Shown: positions 1 through 11,882 of the stretch, one piece after another
How positions within the stretch are numbered: the stretch's first letter is position 1
Layout of the letters: each line of letters opens with the position of its first letter
Assembly (NCBI GenBank): GCA_027625915.1
Contig: JANTQA010000019.1
Coordinates: forward strand, 1,386,001-1,450,000
DNA: 64,000 bases
Direction of reading: 5' to 3'
Source of the DNA: Anaeramoeba flamelloides
Taxonomy: Eukaryota; Metamonada; Anaeramoebidae
The notes under the pieces: model-generated
Told to the model about the DNA's origin: nothing
The model's input: the letters and a program-made list of their open reading frames with translations, nothing else
The model's database searches: none
Translations under genes and position numbers: made by a program

Positions 1-774
1 GTTTCATTTTTCAATTTGCATTTTGTTTACAATTGTTCCAAATTTTGGAAGGAATTACAAGATCAAAATACAAGAACTTTCAATATAAAAGTTTTTTATA
101 AGTCAAACCGATGGAAAAATTGCAATTTTTACAACTTCAGACTTTTTGGTTTTCTAAAAAGAGTTTTTGATTATTGAAAGTAGGTAAACACTTTTCTTTT
201 GGGTTACTTCAATATTTTCAATTAAATTCAAAAGTTATCTTTTTGTTAATTATTTTTTTTTTCCCTTTTTTTGGTTGATAAAAGTTTTTACTTAATCACT
301 TGAAATTCGAAAAAATATAAAAGAATATCAGAAACAGAAATCTTGCAGACTATTTGGCTAAAAGTTTGAAAGTTTTTGTTTGGATTGTTCTATTTGTTTC
401 CTGTTATATCAATTTTTCTTTTTTCATTATGGTTGAAAAGAAATTGAAAGATTTTGGATATAGTCATTAGTAGTTGGATACTTTAAGATTTTAATACTCT
501 GAATATAAACTTTATTTGACTTTTGAGAATTATTTTATCGATAAATTCGATAAAATTGTAAAAAAATTTTATTTGCTTTCAATTTTTGAAATGAATTAAC
601 TCTACTTTCAAAACAGTTCTTTACCAAAGGTATTTTGAAGAGTAACTCATTTAATAGATTTCTGAACAGTAAACAAAGAAATACTTTAATTTATTTTTAT
701 TTGGGTCTGAATAAAAAAATCTAACAAAACACAATTAGCTGAAATTTTTCAAAAAAAATCAAACATTTCCTATT
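1..774. other. intergenic, no gene seen
   Basis: A+T-rich sequence with frequent stops in all frames. I see no coding segment, RNA gene or clear repeat end in it. Confidence 0.5.
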
Positions 775-985
775 TTTTTACTTTTGGATAACTTCAATTA
801 GAATAAACACTATTGGTTAATAAGAGATCTTTGATCAAAAATTATTTTTCGAGGTATTTGACAATTAAAGTTGGAAAATCCAATTTTTTTGGTACAAGAA
901 AGTTTTTTTTCAGATTTAATAGTAAAAAATTAGAAATATTTTTAAAATCACTGTTAAGTGGTTATATTCATATATTTTCAAACAC
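775..985 (+). repeat. dispersed repeat K, copy 1
   Basis: About 200 bases starting near 'CTTTTGGATAACTTC' and containing 'TTAATAAGAGATCTTTGAT'. A diverged direct copy lies at 63775-63945, close to the far end of the window. A 72-residue open frame inside it has no coding look and is not called a gene. The full length and class of this repeat are unknown. Confidence 0.55.
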
Positions 986-1082
986 TTTAAATTTGATAAA
1001 TATCTTTCAAATGGGTAGACAATTATTTTAACTATTCAAGAATTATTTATTAATATAAATTGAAAAAAAAATTTTTTTTTGA

Positions 1083-1600
1083 TTTTCTGTTAGGTTTTTT
1101 TTAAATTTTGGAAATAAACAGACAATTTTAATAAATTTTCAGTTTATTCCAAAAAGTAAAAAAACCGCCTTTATTTTTTCCACAATTTAAAACAATTGAG
1201 TAAAATCTTTGATTTTCCACAATTCTTTTGAATTCTGGAAAACCTAGGATACTTTCGTTAGGTTTTTTTTAATTTTTGAAATTAACAATACATATTTGAA
1301 ATTTTCTGTTTATTCCAAAAAGTAAAAAAACCGCCTTTATTTTTTCCACTATTTAAAATAATTGAGTAAAATCTTTGATTTTCCACTATTCTTTTGAATT
1401 CTGGAAAACCTAGTGACTCTACTGACATTCCCACGACGTTTTCTTGAGTTTTATAACGAATATGTAAAATCGATAGATTTTCTTTAGGTTTTTTTTAATT
1501 TTTGAAATAAACAGAAAATTTTAATAAATTTTCGGTTTATTTCGAAAAGCAAAAAAAACCTAGAACACTTCACAAAAAAAACAGAAAAATCAAGAAAATC
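1083..1600. repeat. hairpin repeat E, tandem cluster 1
   Basis: A unit of about 165 bases occurs twice in direct tandem (about 1090-1257 and 1258-1420), followed by a partial third (about 1484-1590). Each unit holds two imperfect hairpins. One is built on 'GAAATAAACAGAAAATTT' and its reverse complement. The other is built on 'AGAATTGTGGAAAATC' and its complement. The units are joined by words such as 'AAAACCTAG' and 'TTAGGTTTTTTT'. The same words recur in clusters near 7.1, 9.6, 10.1-11.3, 15.9-16.6, 39.0 and 57.5 kb. Confidence 0.7.
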
Positions 1601-2055
1601 AAACAACAGTAGATACATTTTTAACTTGGTCTAAGATAGAAAATTTAAAGAAACAAAATCAAAATATTCCTCAACATATTATTTTAATTATATTACTGAA
1701 ATTAAATTTTTGGAAATTTAATATATTTTTAAAGTTATCTTTTTAATTTTTTTTTTTGGCATTTTAAACAAGTTGAATTGATCCAGTTCAAGTATCATCT
1801 CCCCTACTTGAATAATCATGATTATTTTTAGGATAATTTTTTTGTATTCTTAGACTGTGGAAATAAGCCCGCCCCCCCTATTTTAATGTTCAAGATATTT
1901 CTAGGTTTTTTCACAATTGAGATATTATTAAAACAAACATATTATTAAAATTTTGAAAAAAAAATGAATATTTAATTACAAATTACTCTTAAAAATTTAG
2001 CAAAAAATCCGTAATAAATTGTAATGAATACTTAACTAAACACAAAATAAACTAG
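1601..2055. other. intergenic, no gene seen
   Basis: A+T-rich filler. It has a short C run near 1870 ('GCCCGCCCCCCCTA'), of a kind also seen at about 17445, 29236 and 35915. Nothing else is supported. Confidence 0.45.
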
Positions 2056-2735
2056 ATTTTAAAAATTTTGACTTACTTTATAATTGTATTGGAAGTTGTT
2101 TTGAGGGTTTATTTCAGTATTCTTAACATAAAAAATATTTTCAAATTTTTTCGATCAGAATCATTTTTTCTAATTTAATTAAATTTGTATTTTTCTTTTT
2201 CTATTTCATTTTACTTTATTTTTCTTCAAATTTTTGTTTTTATTTTTCTTTTTCGTTTTTTTTTAGTCTTTTTTTTTTTTTTTTTGAAAATCGAAATTTA
2301 CTTTTATTTTTTTTTCTTTTTTTTTCTTTTTCTTGATATGATTTTTTATTACAAAAAAACATATCTTAAAAATAAAAATATTTTCTAAAAGGCAAATAAA
2401 TAACCACAAGAAAATTGAGACTAGGTAATGTCTTTATAAACTGAATTTAATTATTTACAATAATCTTCTTGTTAAACTCTTTTCAGCGTAAGTTCAGCAA
2501 TAAAAAATCCGTAATTCTCATTTCAAAAATTGTGACTCACTTTTTTTTGGGTTTTTGGTTTATTTTTTTTTGATTTTTAAAATATTACGTTTTTATATAT
2601 TTAGAATGATTTAAAAGTGAATTAAAAATCAGATTTAATTATTAGTTGTTCTTGAATACTAAAGGATATATTTTTTTTTTCAATTTATTATTTCAGGTGA
2701 GTCAGAATTTTTGAAATGGTGTTTATATTCCTTTT
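2056..2735 (+). mobile_element. DNA-transposon-like family C, copy 1
   Basis: About 680 bases. The left end reads 'AAAATTTTGACTTACTTTA' and the right end 'GGTGAGTCAGAATTTTTGAA', which are approximate inverted repeats. The landmark 'AATCCGTAATTCTCATTTC' and a long T-rich middle recur in the copies near 8.0, 28.3, 37.2 and 41.6 kb. No transposase frame is visible, so it is probably non-autonomous. Ends are approximate. Confidence 0.55.
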
Positions 2736-2847
2736 GTTTTTATCTGGAAAATAATTAAATTTCAATTTTGGTCAAATTCTCATTTTTTTACCAAATAGTC
2801 AATTCCATTTAAATATATTGACTGTATGCTTTTAAAACATCCTTTAG

Positions 2848-2906
2848 GGTAGGTTAAGGTACGTTAGGGTAGGTTAGAGTATGCTAGAGTATACCTGGGT
2901 GGTTTG
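2848..2906 (+). repeat. degenerate 10-bp tandem repeat, telomere-like
   Basis: Six consecutive 10-base units follow the pattern TTAGGGTAGG, TTAAGGTACG, TTAGGGTAGG, TTAGAGTATG, CTAGAGTATA, CCTGGGTGG. The G-rich bias on one strand stands out in this A+T-rich sequence and resembles an eroded telomere-like or G-rich minisatellite tract. Confidence 0.6.
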
Positions 2907-3706
2907 GTTGTTTGGGAGGTATACTAGTAAATTTTCGCAAGGATTTTGAAAAAAAAATAATTAAGAGACCAATTAGACTTTGGAAACTTATTTTAAGGGG
3001 AAAAAATTTTCCAAATTAACTTTTTGTGTTAAAATTGATTTTCGAACAAATTTATGAAAATATTCAGTATCGATGATTTCAATATTTTGAATATTCTTCA
3101 ATTTAAGTTATAAAATACTACCAATCACAAAATAATCTTTTCGATTTTTCCACCCAAAATAATAAAAAACCATTAAAAACCATCATACCAATAATAATAA
3201 TCAAGAAACTCTTCAAAAATATGAAAAAATTCAATTTGACCAATTTTGAAATTTGACCAAATTTGAAATTTAATAATATACCCTTTTAATCCTTTTAGAG
3301 ATATATACCTCAAAAAGAATTATTTTTCTTAAAAAAACCCTCAATTTGCATCTTTTAAGAAAAAACATATTAACGATAATTGTCTCTGTAAAATAATTCT
3401 TTTTTACAAAATTCGAAAAAAATATTCCAAATATAAAACCGTAAAATATTTGAATTTTTTATGATTCTTATTATTACTATTTTTTAAGCATTTTGAAGAT
3501 GCAAAGTTGTTTAGCAAAAGATCTAAAATATAAGAAATACTCAAACCATCTTTCCTAAATGAAAAATAATGTTTATTATTATTATTATATTTTTATCTCA
3601 TGTCACTGTGGATAAATAAAATTATTTTTGGAACACGATCTAATATTGTAAAGTATGAAAAGATATATTCCATGTAAAAGAAATTAATTAGATCGATCTA
3701 ATGGAA
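2907..3706. other. 3' flank of the RCC1-BTB gene, no gene seen
   Basis: A+T-rich sequence downstream of the minus-strand RCC1-BTB stop codon. No coding frame or clear repeat was recognised. Confidence 0.45.
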
Positions 3707-5052
3707 TCAAAGATCAAATTGCTTCCGAATTTTATTTAGTTCAAATTTCAATTCGGAATTTGTATTTAATTTATAATAATCCACTGCATCTTCCAAATCT
3801 TCAACAATTAATTGGGGGTCATCGTCAGCAGTTAACTCAATTTTCCCAGTATATAAAAATTTAATTAAAATTTCCAAGCTTTCGATAGTTTTATGAGAAT
3901 AATCTTTTACCGAATTTTTTGTTTGTTTTTCATTTATATTTTCAAACATTTCCCTAAATAGACCAGATCTTGCCAATAAAATTAACTTATGCACGGGAAT
4001 TTCTTCATAATCCTCATCTTCATCCTCGTCCTCGTCCTTGTCCTCGTCCTGTTCCTGCTCTTCGTCATCTTGAACCAAAATTGAAAAATCTTTTGAATCT
4101 TCATCTTTATATAATTTGAATAAATCTTCTTTAAAATTATCTTCCAGGGGGTAAGGTAAATTTAATGCATTAAATATTGGAGAAAATTTTTCACCAAAAG
4201 CCTTTTGACCAAAATAAACCCATTCCAAGTATCGATTTATCTCCTTGCTCGAAAAAGAGTGTTTATCAAATCTTTTTTGAATCTCATTCAAAGGTAATTT
4301 GGTTCTGAATTCAACTAATAATTTATGAACAGGGATTTCAACTAATTCTTCTTCATCTTGATTTTGCAATGAACTTATAGCGATTTGTGAATCACAAAAT
4401 TTTTTTGATTTGAAAAAAAGTTTGAAATCTTCTTCAAGTATGCATAATTCGCTATTGGGGTATATTATGGCTACAGCTGATCCACAGCAGAAACCTAAAT
4501 TAAGCGAGTTTTCTATAAAAACTTGAGGTATGATCAGCTTTGTAGGCGTGTTGATTGCTGTTTGTTGTTTTGTTGGTAGGTTACTTATTTGAAATCCCCA
4601 TCCATATAATTCATTTTGTTCTGTTAAGGCTAACATATGGTTTTGACCACCACAAATTTTAACAATATTTATATTTTTGAGTTTGTAAAGTTCTGTAAAT
4701 TCCTTTTTCGCAATTGTGTGCCCATTTTGAGAACTAGATCCACATGAATAAGTTTTACCATCATTAGTAATAAAGCACGAAGCTATAGCACAAAGTACCA
4801 GATCCTTAATGTCTGAAGCATCCAAATTTAATTTTTGTAACGCAACTTTTACTGGAGAGTAATTATTTCCGGGGTTTTTATCTCCAATTCCAAGTTGCCC
4901 ATTGCTATTTTGACCACATCCAAATAATTCCTTTGATTTTACAGTTGAATAAAAATATCCTAAGGCGTGAGGTCCCGCATAAACCTTTGAAACATCATTT
5001 CTAATAAAGATCGGCATTTGTTTATTAACTTTTTCACCGTTTCCAAGAGATC
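3707..5052 (-). CDS. RCC1-BTB-BTB protein, exon 2 (C-terminal part)
   Basis: Encodes RCC1-type repeats followed by two BTB-like domains. RCC1 signatures are 'ELFGCGQNSNGQLGIGD' and later 'ELYGWGF'. In the spliced 613-residue protein the first BTB-like half ('EIPVHKLLVEFR', then 'LEWVYFG') starts near residue 403. The second ('DSKDFSILV', 'VHKLILLARSGLFREMF', 'LIKFLYTG') spans about 481-590 and carries an Asp/Glu-rich insert. BTB domains typically dimerise and often bring substrates to cullin-3 ubiquitin ligases, while RCC1 blades form a beta-propeller; those roles are family knowledge, not shown here. The frame stays open upstream of the first ATG (5017) as 'GSLGNGEKVNKQ', completing an RCC1 repeat, up to a splice acceptor ATATAAG|GA at 5053/5052. 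So this is very probably exon 2 of a gene beginning at 12378. The stop codon is TGA. Confidence 0.85.
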
Positions 5053-5450
5053 CTTATATTATTATTATTCATAAGTATTAATTTGAAAATTTTAAAAAGA
5101 AAAATTTCGAAATTATTAATATTTATTTATTTACAAAAGATTTTTTTTTATTCACATTATCTTAATATTTTATCAAAAATGCCTTTTAGGCAAGTAGTTA
5201 GATAGTAAAAAAAAATTTAAACTTTTTTTCAATCAAAAGTATTTCAGTAATACCAAATTTTATTATGAGTAAAGATTACTATTCTTAACCTTGAAAACGG
5301 CTCTTTACAAAAAATTTGTTTTTTAATTTTAAATATTAAGACATCAATTTTTGCATATGCGAAGTGGGTATAAACATATTTTTAAAAAATAGCAATTAGT
5401 TTTATAATAATTTTTAATGTCTATCTGATCAAATTTGATACGGAATTTAA

Positions 5451-6208
5451 GGGATTAGCGTCTACCAAGGAGAAGCCTAAGATTAAAGTGTGTTGTTCTT
5501 GGGGTTTAACCACATTAATGCTACATGGTTCGAATGTTTCTAAATAACCGATTAGTCAAGTAGTAATATTTTTCGATCTCATCAATTAAAAATGATCTAT
5601 GGATTAGTAAAAAAACCCAACAATTTCAGAATAAAATCTGCATTTCGCCATTAATTTAAAGGTTGAATTATCAATATTCAGACTACAAAGTCACAAAATA
5701 TCTTTCATAAATTTTTGGCGAAATGTAGATTAGTTACTAAAAAATTCGTTTTTTTTTAAAAATTAAATAATTAACCAATAAATTTTTTTGACAAATTATT
5801 TCTCAAATCATCGAAATATATTGGTGCTACAAGTAGCTTTATCAAAAGCAAACAAAACTAATCAGTCTTTGTGCTTTTATGTTGATAGCTATTGAGTTAA
5901 TCTTTGAAATTCAAAAATTATAAAAATAGTTACTTTTGGAAGTTTTATATATGAATTAATAAATATTGGAATACTGTATTTTGGCTTTCTATTTTTAGAT
6001 TTGGAATAGGAATTAAAAAAAATTTTTTCAAAATGAAACTTTTTTAATAGTGATCATTAGTAAAAAATGAAATAATTTATTGTGCAATAAGATTTATAAT
6101 AGATTTTTTAGAGTCACAGAAACTATTTGAGCAATGGTACACTAATATTATTTCCGCCCAATTACAACATACTATGATTCTAGTGAAATCTATGGTGACG
6201 CTAATCCC
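5451..6208 (-). mobile_element. TTAA-flanked MITE family A, copy 1
   Basis: 758 bases bounded by inverted repeats 'GGGATTAGCGTC' and 'GACGCTAATCCC', with TTAA directly outside both ends (5447-5450 and 6209-6212). Two more copies lie at 56191-56942 and, split by insertions, 60630-62708. A TTAA target is typical of piggyBac-type elements, though the tips are not the classical piggyBac tips. No transposase frame is seen. Confidence 0.8.
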
Positions 6209-6984
6209 TTAAAGAAATCATTTTTGTATTTTTTTTTTTTTTCGATGCAAAAATCGAAAAACAAGACAATACCTTTTCATGAAATTTGGGAAGAATTTTA
6301 TTGTTATTTGTAGCCTCATTCTTTTAAATCATGTTAATAAGCGAATTTAATAAACGAATGAATCATAATGTATGATTTATATTTAAAATTTGTATGATAT
6401 TATCAAAAAAAATAAATAAATAAATCAGATTTAAACATGTGTTATGATATAAATCTTTTTTTTAAATTTCTATTAAAAAGATTTATACACGTGAAAAAAA
6501 CAAAAAAAGTTAATTTTTTTTTTATGATATGCTTAATTTTCAACGATATTTTGGTAAAGGCCAATAGTTTGTTTAAAGCCCTGTTTTAATCAATTGGTTA
6601 TATTTATAAATATTTTGAAAAAAATAGAATTTTTATTGTTTGGTCATTTAAAAGTATTATCTGAGAATTATATTACATAGTGTTGTAAGAGAAAAGTAAA
6701 ACAATATTTTTTTCTTTGATAAAAATGAAAAATTATTCAAAAAATTAGAAAAATTCTTGACAAGTAATAAGTTTTGTTTAATTAAAAAATACCCATTTCA
6801 ATTCTGAGAATTATCTAACAAAATAACAAGAATTTTTTTATTTTTTTAAAAATCTGTTACAATATATATATGAAGGATATAGAACTGATATATTAGAATC
6901 TTTGAATGCCATTTTTTTTCATAAAAAAATAATTAACAAAAAAATATATCTTTAAAGTTTAAAATAAACCCCCTTTCAGTTAGG

Positions 6985-7185
6985 TTTAATAAATATTTAA
7001 AAGAATGGAGTAAAATATTTAATTTTACTCTATTCTTTTGAATCATTGGAAAAAAACAGTTAAATTTTCTTGAGTTTTAAGTTTATTTGATAAATCAATA
7101 GATTTTCGTTAGGTTTTTTTGAGGTTTTCTATTTTTTTGTAAAGTGTTCTAGGTTTTTTTCAGGTTTTCTAGTTGTTTGATTAGG
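6985..7185. repeat. hairpin repeat E, cluster 2
   Basis: Contains the family E words: an Asn-free hairpin built on 'AAAAGAATGGAGTAAAAT', then 'TTTTCGTTAGGTTTTTTT' and 'AAGTGTTCTAGG'. It lies inside the RCC1-BTB intron. Confidence 0.55.
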
Positions 7186-7999
7186 TATATATCAAGTTCA
7201 ATTTCTAATTCTTATCTGGTGTTTGATTACCAGCTAGTATTTTATAATTTCTGTAAAAACTTTTATAATTAACTCATAGATTATTTTAACCTATAATTTT
7301 CAGCATAAACTCTTTTTCAAATAAAAGTGCACATAAATTTACAAGAATTATTTATAATTGAATCTAATTAATTGTAGTATCATTATAAAATCTAAGAAAC
7401 TCTTTAAAACATATAAAAAAAAACTCAACTGAATATTTAAAACTCATTAAAACAAAACAATAAAAAATAAAATTAAATATTTTAAAAATTGGTGTGCCCT
7501 TTTATTTGAAATGAGAAATCTCGTTTTGTAAATTTTAAATGAAAAAAAAATATTAAATCAATAAAAACCTTTCAACACGGTGAATTGGGAAAAAGTTCTT
7601 TACAATCCAAACGTTTGTTCTTTAAAGTCTCATTTTAAAGATAAAACCGCAATTCATCTGGGTATTTTGTTGGAATTGTTTTTTTCAATATTTTTTCTTT
7701 TCTTTGCTCCATGCATCAATCTAATAATGGCCTTTCAAAATTCCTATATCTAGCTCATTGGAAATTAAACTCAAACTGTTTCCATTTTTATACTGGTAGA
7801 TTATTTCCAAATTTTTTTCTTCTTATCTTGTTTTTTCATTTTCCAATTGTTCAATATCCAAAAATAAAAAAACAAAAAATGAAAAAATGAATAATTAAAA
7901 TGAAAATCACCAATAAGTAATTATCTTATTAACAATCAAATTTAATGGTATTGATGATTTGCAAGGTGTACCCTTTTGTTTGAAAAAGAGTTTATTTTT
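7186..7999. other. intronic stretch, nothing recognised
   Basis: A+T-rich intron sequence between hairpin cluster 2 and the family C copy. I see no coding frame or repeat end. Confidence 0.4.
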
Positions 8000-8568
8000 C
8001 AAAAATTTTGACTCAATTTATAATGTTAATGGAAGTTGTTTTGAGGGTTTGGTCCCTGTATTCTTATCAAAAAAATAATATTTTCAAATTTTTGGATCAG
8101 AAAATGATTTTATCTAATTTTACAAATTTTTATTGTGCTTTTTCTAATTTTTCTTTTTTTTTTTTTTCTTTTTTTTTTTTTTTTCTTTCCAATTTTGTCA
8201 ATTTTTTTTGATTTTTTTTCTTTTTTTTTTTCTTTATATTGTTTTTTTTGAAACTTTTTTTTTGCAAAAGATCTGATGAAAGTAAAAAAAATCTTCAAAA
8301 AAACAAATAAACATTAAGAAAATTGAGACTATGTAATGTTGAATAAGATGAATTTAATTATTAGTAAAAAATCTTTTATCAAACTTTTTTTCAGTGAAAG
8401 TTCACTAATAAAAAATCCGTAATTCTCATTTCAAAAATTGTGACTCACTTTTTTTTAGTTTTTGGTTTGATTTTTTATGATTTTTAAAATATTACGTTTT
8501 TAGATATTTTGAATGATTTAAAAGCGAATTACAAATCAGATATAATTATTTGTTATTCCTGAAGACTC

Positions 8569-8605
<37 letters not shown>

Positions 8606-8650
8606 ATTATTTCAGGTGAGTCAGAATTTTTGAAATGGTGTTTACATTAG
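8000..8650 (+). mobile_element. DNA-transposon-like family C, copy 2
   Basis: Left end 'AAAAATTTTGACTCAATTTA', right end 'GGTGAGTCAGAATTTTTGAA'. It shares the long T-rich middle and 'AATCCGTAATTCTCATTTC' with copy 1. A (TA)n run of about 24 bases lies at about 8575-8600. It directly abuts the LINE remnant that starts at about 8650 and may have inserted into it. The short frames in the T-rich part are not genes. Confidence 0.6.
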
Positions 8651-10090
8651 AAATGAAAAAATCAAAATATGGTTGCAAAATTATTATCAAAAAGTTGGAT
8701 TAGGGGTTTATCAAGTAGATCCTCTATTGCTTTTATTATTTGGATTTATCTTATATTTTTTAATTGAAAAAATTAAAGATTTAGTTCATCATGTTCAGAT
8801 GTTTGCAGGTAATTTAATTTTAATAACGGAAGGACAATTTCAGAAATTAACAAAAAATTAATAATAATTTATAAAATTATTCGAGAATTTGGAATGAACC
8901 CAAATACTGAAAAAACACTAAAATCAAAAACTTTCTCAGAAATTAAATATTTAGGAATCAGATTAGAAATTGAAAAACATTTACAAAAAAATTTTAAAAA
9001 TAGTAAAAAATAGCTTCAAAAAAATAAAAAAATTTTAACAAAAAAAAAAATTAGTCAATTAAGTAAAATTACAAATGTTTAAATCAATATGTATTAGCCA
9101 ATTATTTTATGGACTTGTAATTTTTAATCTAAATCAAAAAGATTTTGACTCTATTTATGTTTGGATAAATAAAAAAGAAAGAAATTTTTTAAAAATCAAT
9201 CCACACTCTCCAAGGATAATCTATAAAACTGAAGCAAAAATTGACCAAGCAAGAATATCAATTTACAAAAGAGGATATAAACTCAAAAAGAAATTAGAAA
9301 TTCTATGGTTTGGCCATCATTTCAGACAATTAAAATTTCCAAAAAAAAAAGATTACGGAAATATTAATTGGGAAATAGAAAATTTAAAATTATTAAATGT
9401 AAAATTTAAATAATTTTAGACAAAACTTGCTGATAAATAGTTCTGGGTAGAAAGGTCAAGAATATTTAAAAATCATTAGATATAATAATAATATCAATAA
9501 ACTGCCTTGTCATAAAGTGCTGTAGAGTGCCATCGAGTGTCTTAGAGTACCTAGCTTTTCCATAATTAATAAGAATAGAGAAAAATAAATGGATTTTACT
9601 CAATTCTTGATATTCTGGAAAACCTAACGGCGGTTTTTTTTAATTTTTGAAAGAAATCGAAAATTTACAAAATTTTCTGTTTATTTATGAAATTGAAAAA
9701 AGCCAAATAAAAAAAATATTTAAAATGGGTAGGCCAAAATTTCATTTTAAAATTTTGAAATTTCACAAATTATCAAAACAGATATTCTTATGTTTATGAT
9801 TGAAACAAATTAAAAGCATAATTATGCAACTTATGTAAAAATCATTCTATAATCTAGAAATTATAGAAGATATCGGTCATTTTCTTTGGGATCTGTCCAC
9901 TCATGTAAAAAATCGAAAAATTTGGATTAAGGAATTAATTCAAATAAATAAAAATAATAAGCAATTAAAGAATAATATTCTTGATATTATTCGAAATAAA
10001 GATCCATTAAATATGTATTATTGGTTAATGATAAAGAAAATTATGAATCTTTATGATATTTCTGATCAAAAATTTAGAAATTAAAGAAGC
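8651..10090 (+). mobile_element. decayed LINE (non-LTR retrotransposon) fragment
   Basis: Frame pieces match a LINE reverse transcriptase. At 8673-8861 'GVYQVDPLLLLLF' corresponds to the usual GVRQGDPLSPLLF, and 'FAGNLILITEG' corresponds to the catalytic F-A-D-D box, with both Asp residues lost. The thumb-like continuation runs through 9075-9413. After about 380 bases of other repeats, 9800-10090 encodes a C-terminal zinc-knuckle pattern ('CNLCKNH', then 'GHFLWD', where the last Cys appears replaced) and 'KIWIKELIQIN'. The 5' part, including any endonuclease, is absent; a family C element sits at the truncation point. Stops and frame changes show it is dead. The clade was not determined. Confidence 0.8.
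9495..9720. repeat. hairpin repeat E inserted in the LINE remnant
   Basis: Words 'AGTGCTGTAGAGTGCC', 'GGAAAACCTAACGGCGG' and a hairpin on 'GAAATCGAAAATTTAC'. It lies between two segments of the LINE that are otherwise collinear, so it was probably inserted after the LINE. Confidence 0.6.
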
Positions 10091-10094
10091 ACTG

Positions 10095-11350
10095 AAAAGT
10101 TCCGTAGAGTGCCTAGGTTTTTTTTTAATTTTTGAAATGAAAAGAAAATTTATTAAATTTTCTTTATATTTCAAAAAGAAAATTAAACCTAACGACGCAC
10201 TTCTTGTGTTTTCTATTTATTTGATTCAAAAAATCTATTGATTTTCGTTAGGATTTTTTTACTTTTTGAAATGTAAAGAAAATTTAATATATTTTTCTTT
10301 ACATTCCAAAAATTAAAAAAAAATCCTAGAACACTTTCGAAATAAAATTGAAAACCTCAAAAAAACCTAGAACACTTCACAAATAAACAGAAAACTCAAG
10401 AAAAGCTAACGGCGGTTTTTTTTTAATTTTTGGAATGTAAAGAAAAATATATTAAATTTTCTTTACATTTCAAAAAGTAAAAAAAAACCTAACGACTGCC
10501 CATTCTATGGAAAAAATCAAAAAATTTCAATAAAGAATTAATCTAAATAAACAAAACTATTAAAGAATAATATTGTTGATATTATTCAAAATAAATAATC
10601 ATTATTTATTTGATCATTAGTTAATGATATTGAAATTTATGATTCTTTATTGAAATTTCTAAACAAAAATTTAGAAATTAGGAAAGTGCTGTAGAGTGCC
10701 GTCGAGTGCCTAGGTTTTTTTTAATTCAAAAGAATAGTGAAAATCAAAAGATTTGTCTAAATTCTTTTAAATTCTGGAAAAGCTCACGGCGATTTTTTTT
10801 AATTTTTGAAATACTGATAAATTCGAATAAATTTCAATAAATTTTTAGTTCAATACCAATTTTGATAAATCTTTCAACTGTTTCTTATCAAACATTCCAG
10901 AACAAAAAAAATTTTGAAGAACAACTAATTTTACCGAGTTTATTAACAATTGACCACATAAAATGCTTTATTCAAAGCTTGATCAGAATAATTTCAAAAA
11001 GGAAAATCAAGTAAAAATTTACAAACCTTTATTGCAATTTATCAGTAAACAGAAAATTAAATAAATTTTCAGTTTATTTCAAAAATTAAAAAAAACATAA
11101 CGACAAGTGTTGTAAAGTACCGTAGAGTGGCGAGGTTTTTTTTAATTTTTTTGTTTTATGGAAAATCGAACGATTTTGCTGTTTTATTTGTGAAGTGTTC
11201 TAGGTTTTTTTGAGATTTTCTATTTTATTAGGAAAATCTATTGATTTTCGTTAGGTTTTTTTGAGGTTTTCCATTGATTACAAAAAGTAAAAAAACCCTA
11301 GAACACTTTACAAATAAAATAGAAAACTCACGAAAACCTAAGGACTGTAA
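10095..11350. repeat. hairpin repeat E, large composite cluster
   Basis: Repeated hairpins built on 'GAAATGTAAAGAAAATTTA' and complements, alternating with 'CCTAGAACACTTCAC', 'GAAAACTCAAGAAAA', 'CTAACGGCGG' and 'GTAGAGTGCCGTCGAGTGCC'. About 10500-10680 repeats a short stretch of the LINE C-terminal end ('TTAATGATATTG' region), so part of this cluster is a duplication that includes LINE sequence. No gene is seen. Confidence 0.65.
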
Positions 11351-11394
11351 GAGGAAATTAATTTCCTCCCTTAAAAATCAAAATAAAAAAAAAA

Positions 11395-11582
11395 ATCTTA
11401 GATTTTTTACTTATGGCATTTGCATAACAAACAGCAAAATATTTTCACTGTCTTTTCATTTCCCTTTTTGAAATTAGTTTCAAACTAGTTGCAACCTATT
11501 TCTTTGAAAACTCTGCTTGAAATTGAAAAATAAGGAAAAGGAAAAGAAGTGTAATTTTTTCTCATTTATTCCTCAAATCCTG
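11395..11582. mobile_element. diverged MITE, family G-like
   Basis: Contains 'GGCATTTGCATAA...TTTTCACT' and a complementary arm 'AAGTGTAATTTTTTCTC' about 150 bases later, resembling the cleaner family G copies at 12700, 15180 and 49651. The ends are eroded. Confidence 0.4.
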
Positions 11583-11882
11583 TATCAAGATTTAATCTCT
11601 TTTTGAAAGATCCTTCTGAAATATTGGTGGATCTTCGGACGTTGATCGATTAAGAAGAAATTATATGTTTTTAAAAAAATGAAGAAAAAATGTAAAAGGA
11701 ACGAGAGTCGCAAAGAAATAAAAAAAAAAAAAAAAATTTTGATTGAAAGGTTATGAACTTGATGATCGAAATGAAATGCTTCCGTTTTTAGTGGTGTGTT
11801 TTTAAAGGCTTGTAGGATGTTTGTAAATTTTTCATCAAAAATAAAATGAAAAAACAAAAAGAAAAAATTGAAATATGTTTAC

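Larger units (their letters stand above)
5053..11882 (-). other. 6.83-kb intron of the RCC1-BTB gene, filled with transposons
   Basis: Inferred intron. The donor on the minus strand is GATG|GTAAAC (11882-11877) and the acceptor ATATAAG|GATC (5053/5052). Both exons break a Gly codon after its first base, and the join restores 'GYNIDGSLGNGE', a textbook RCC1 motif. The intron holds a 758-bp TTAA-flanked element, hairpin repeats E, a family C element, a LINE remnant and a G-like miniature element. The alternative is two unrelated fragments of the same family lying in order by chance. Confidence 0.7.

Noticed and set aside
2185-2388. Phe-rich open frame
   Set aside because: Produced by T runs inside a family C element; no complexity or domain.
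11585-11857. A continuation of the RCC1 fragment as 'FKNTPLKTEAFHFDHQ' downstream of exon 1
   Set aside because: It needs a weak acceptor and soon turns into Phe-rich sequence. The join to 5052 gives an exact RCC1 consensus with matching phase.
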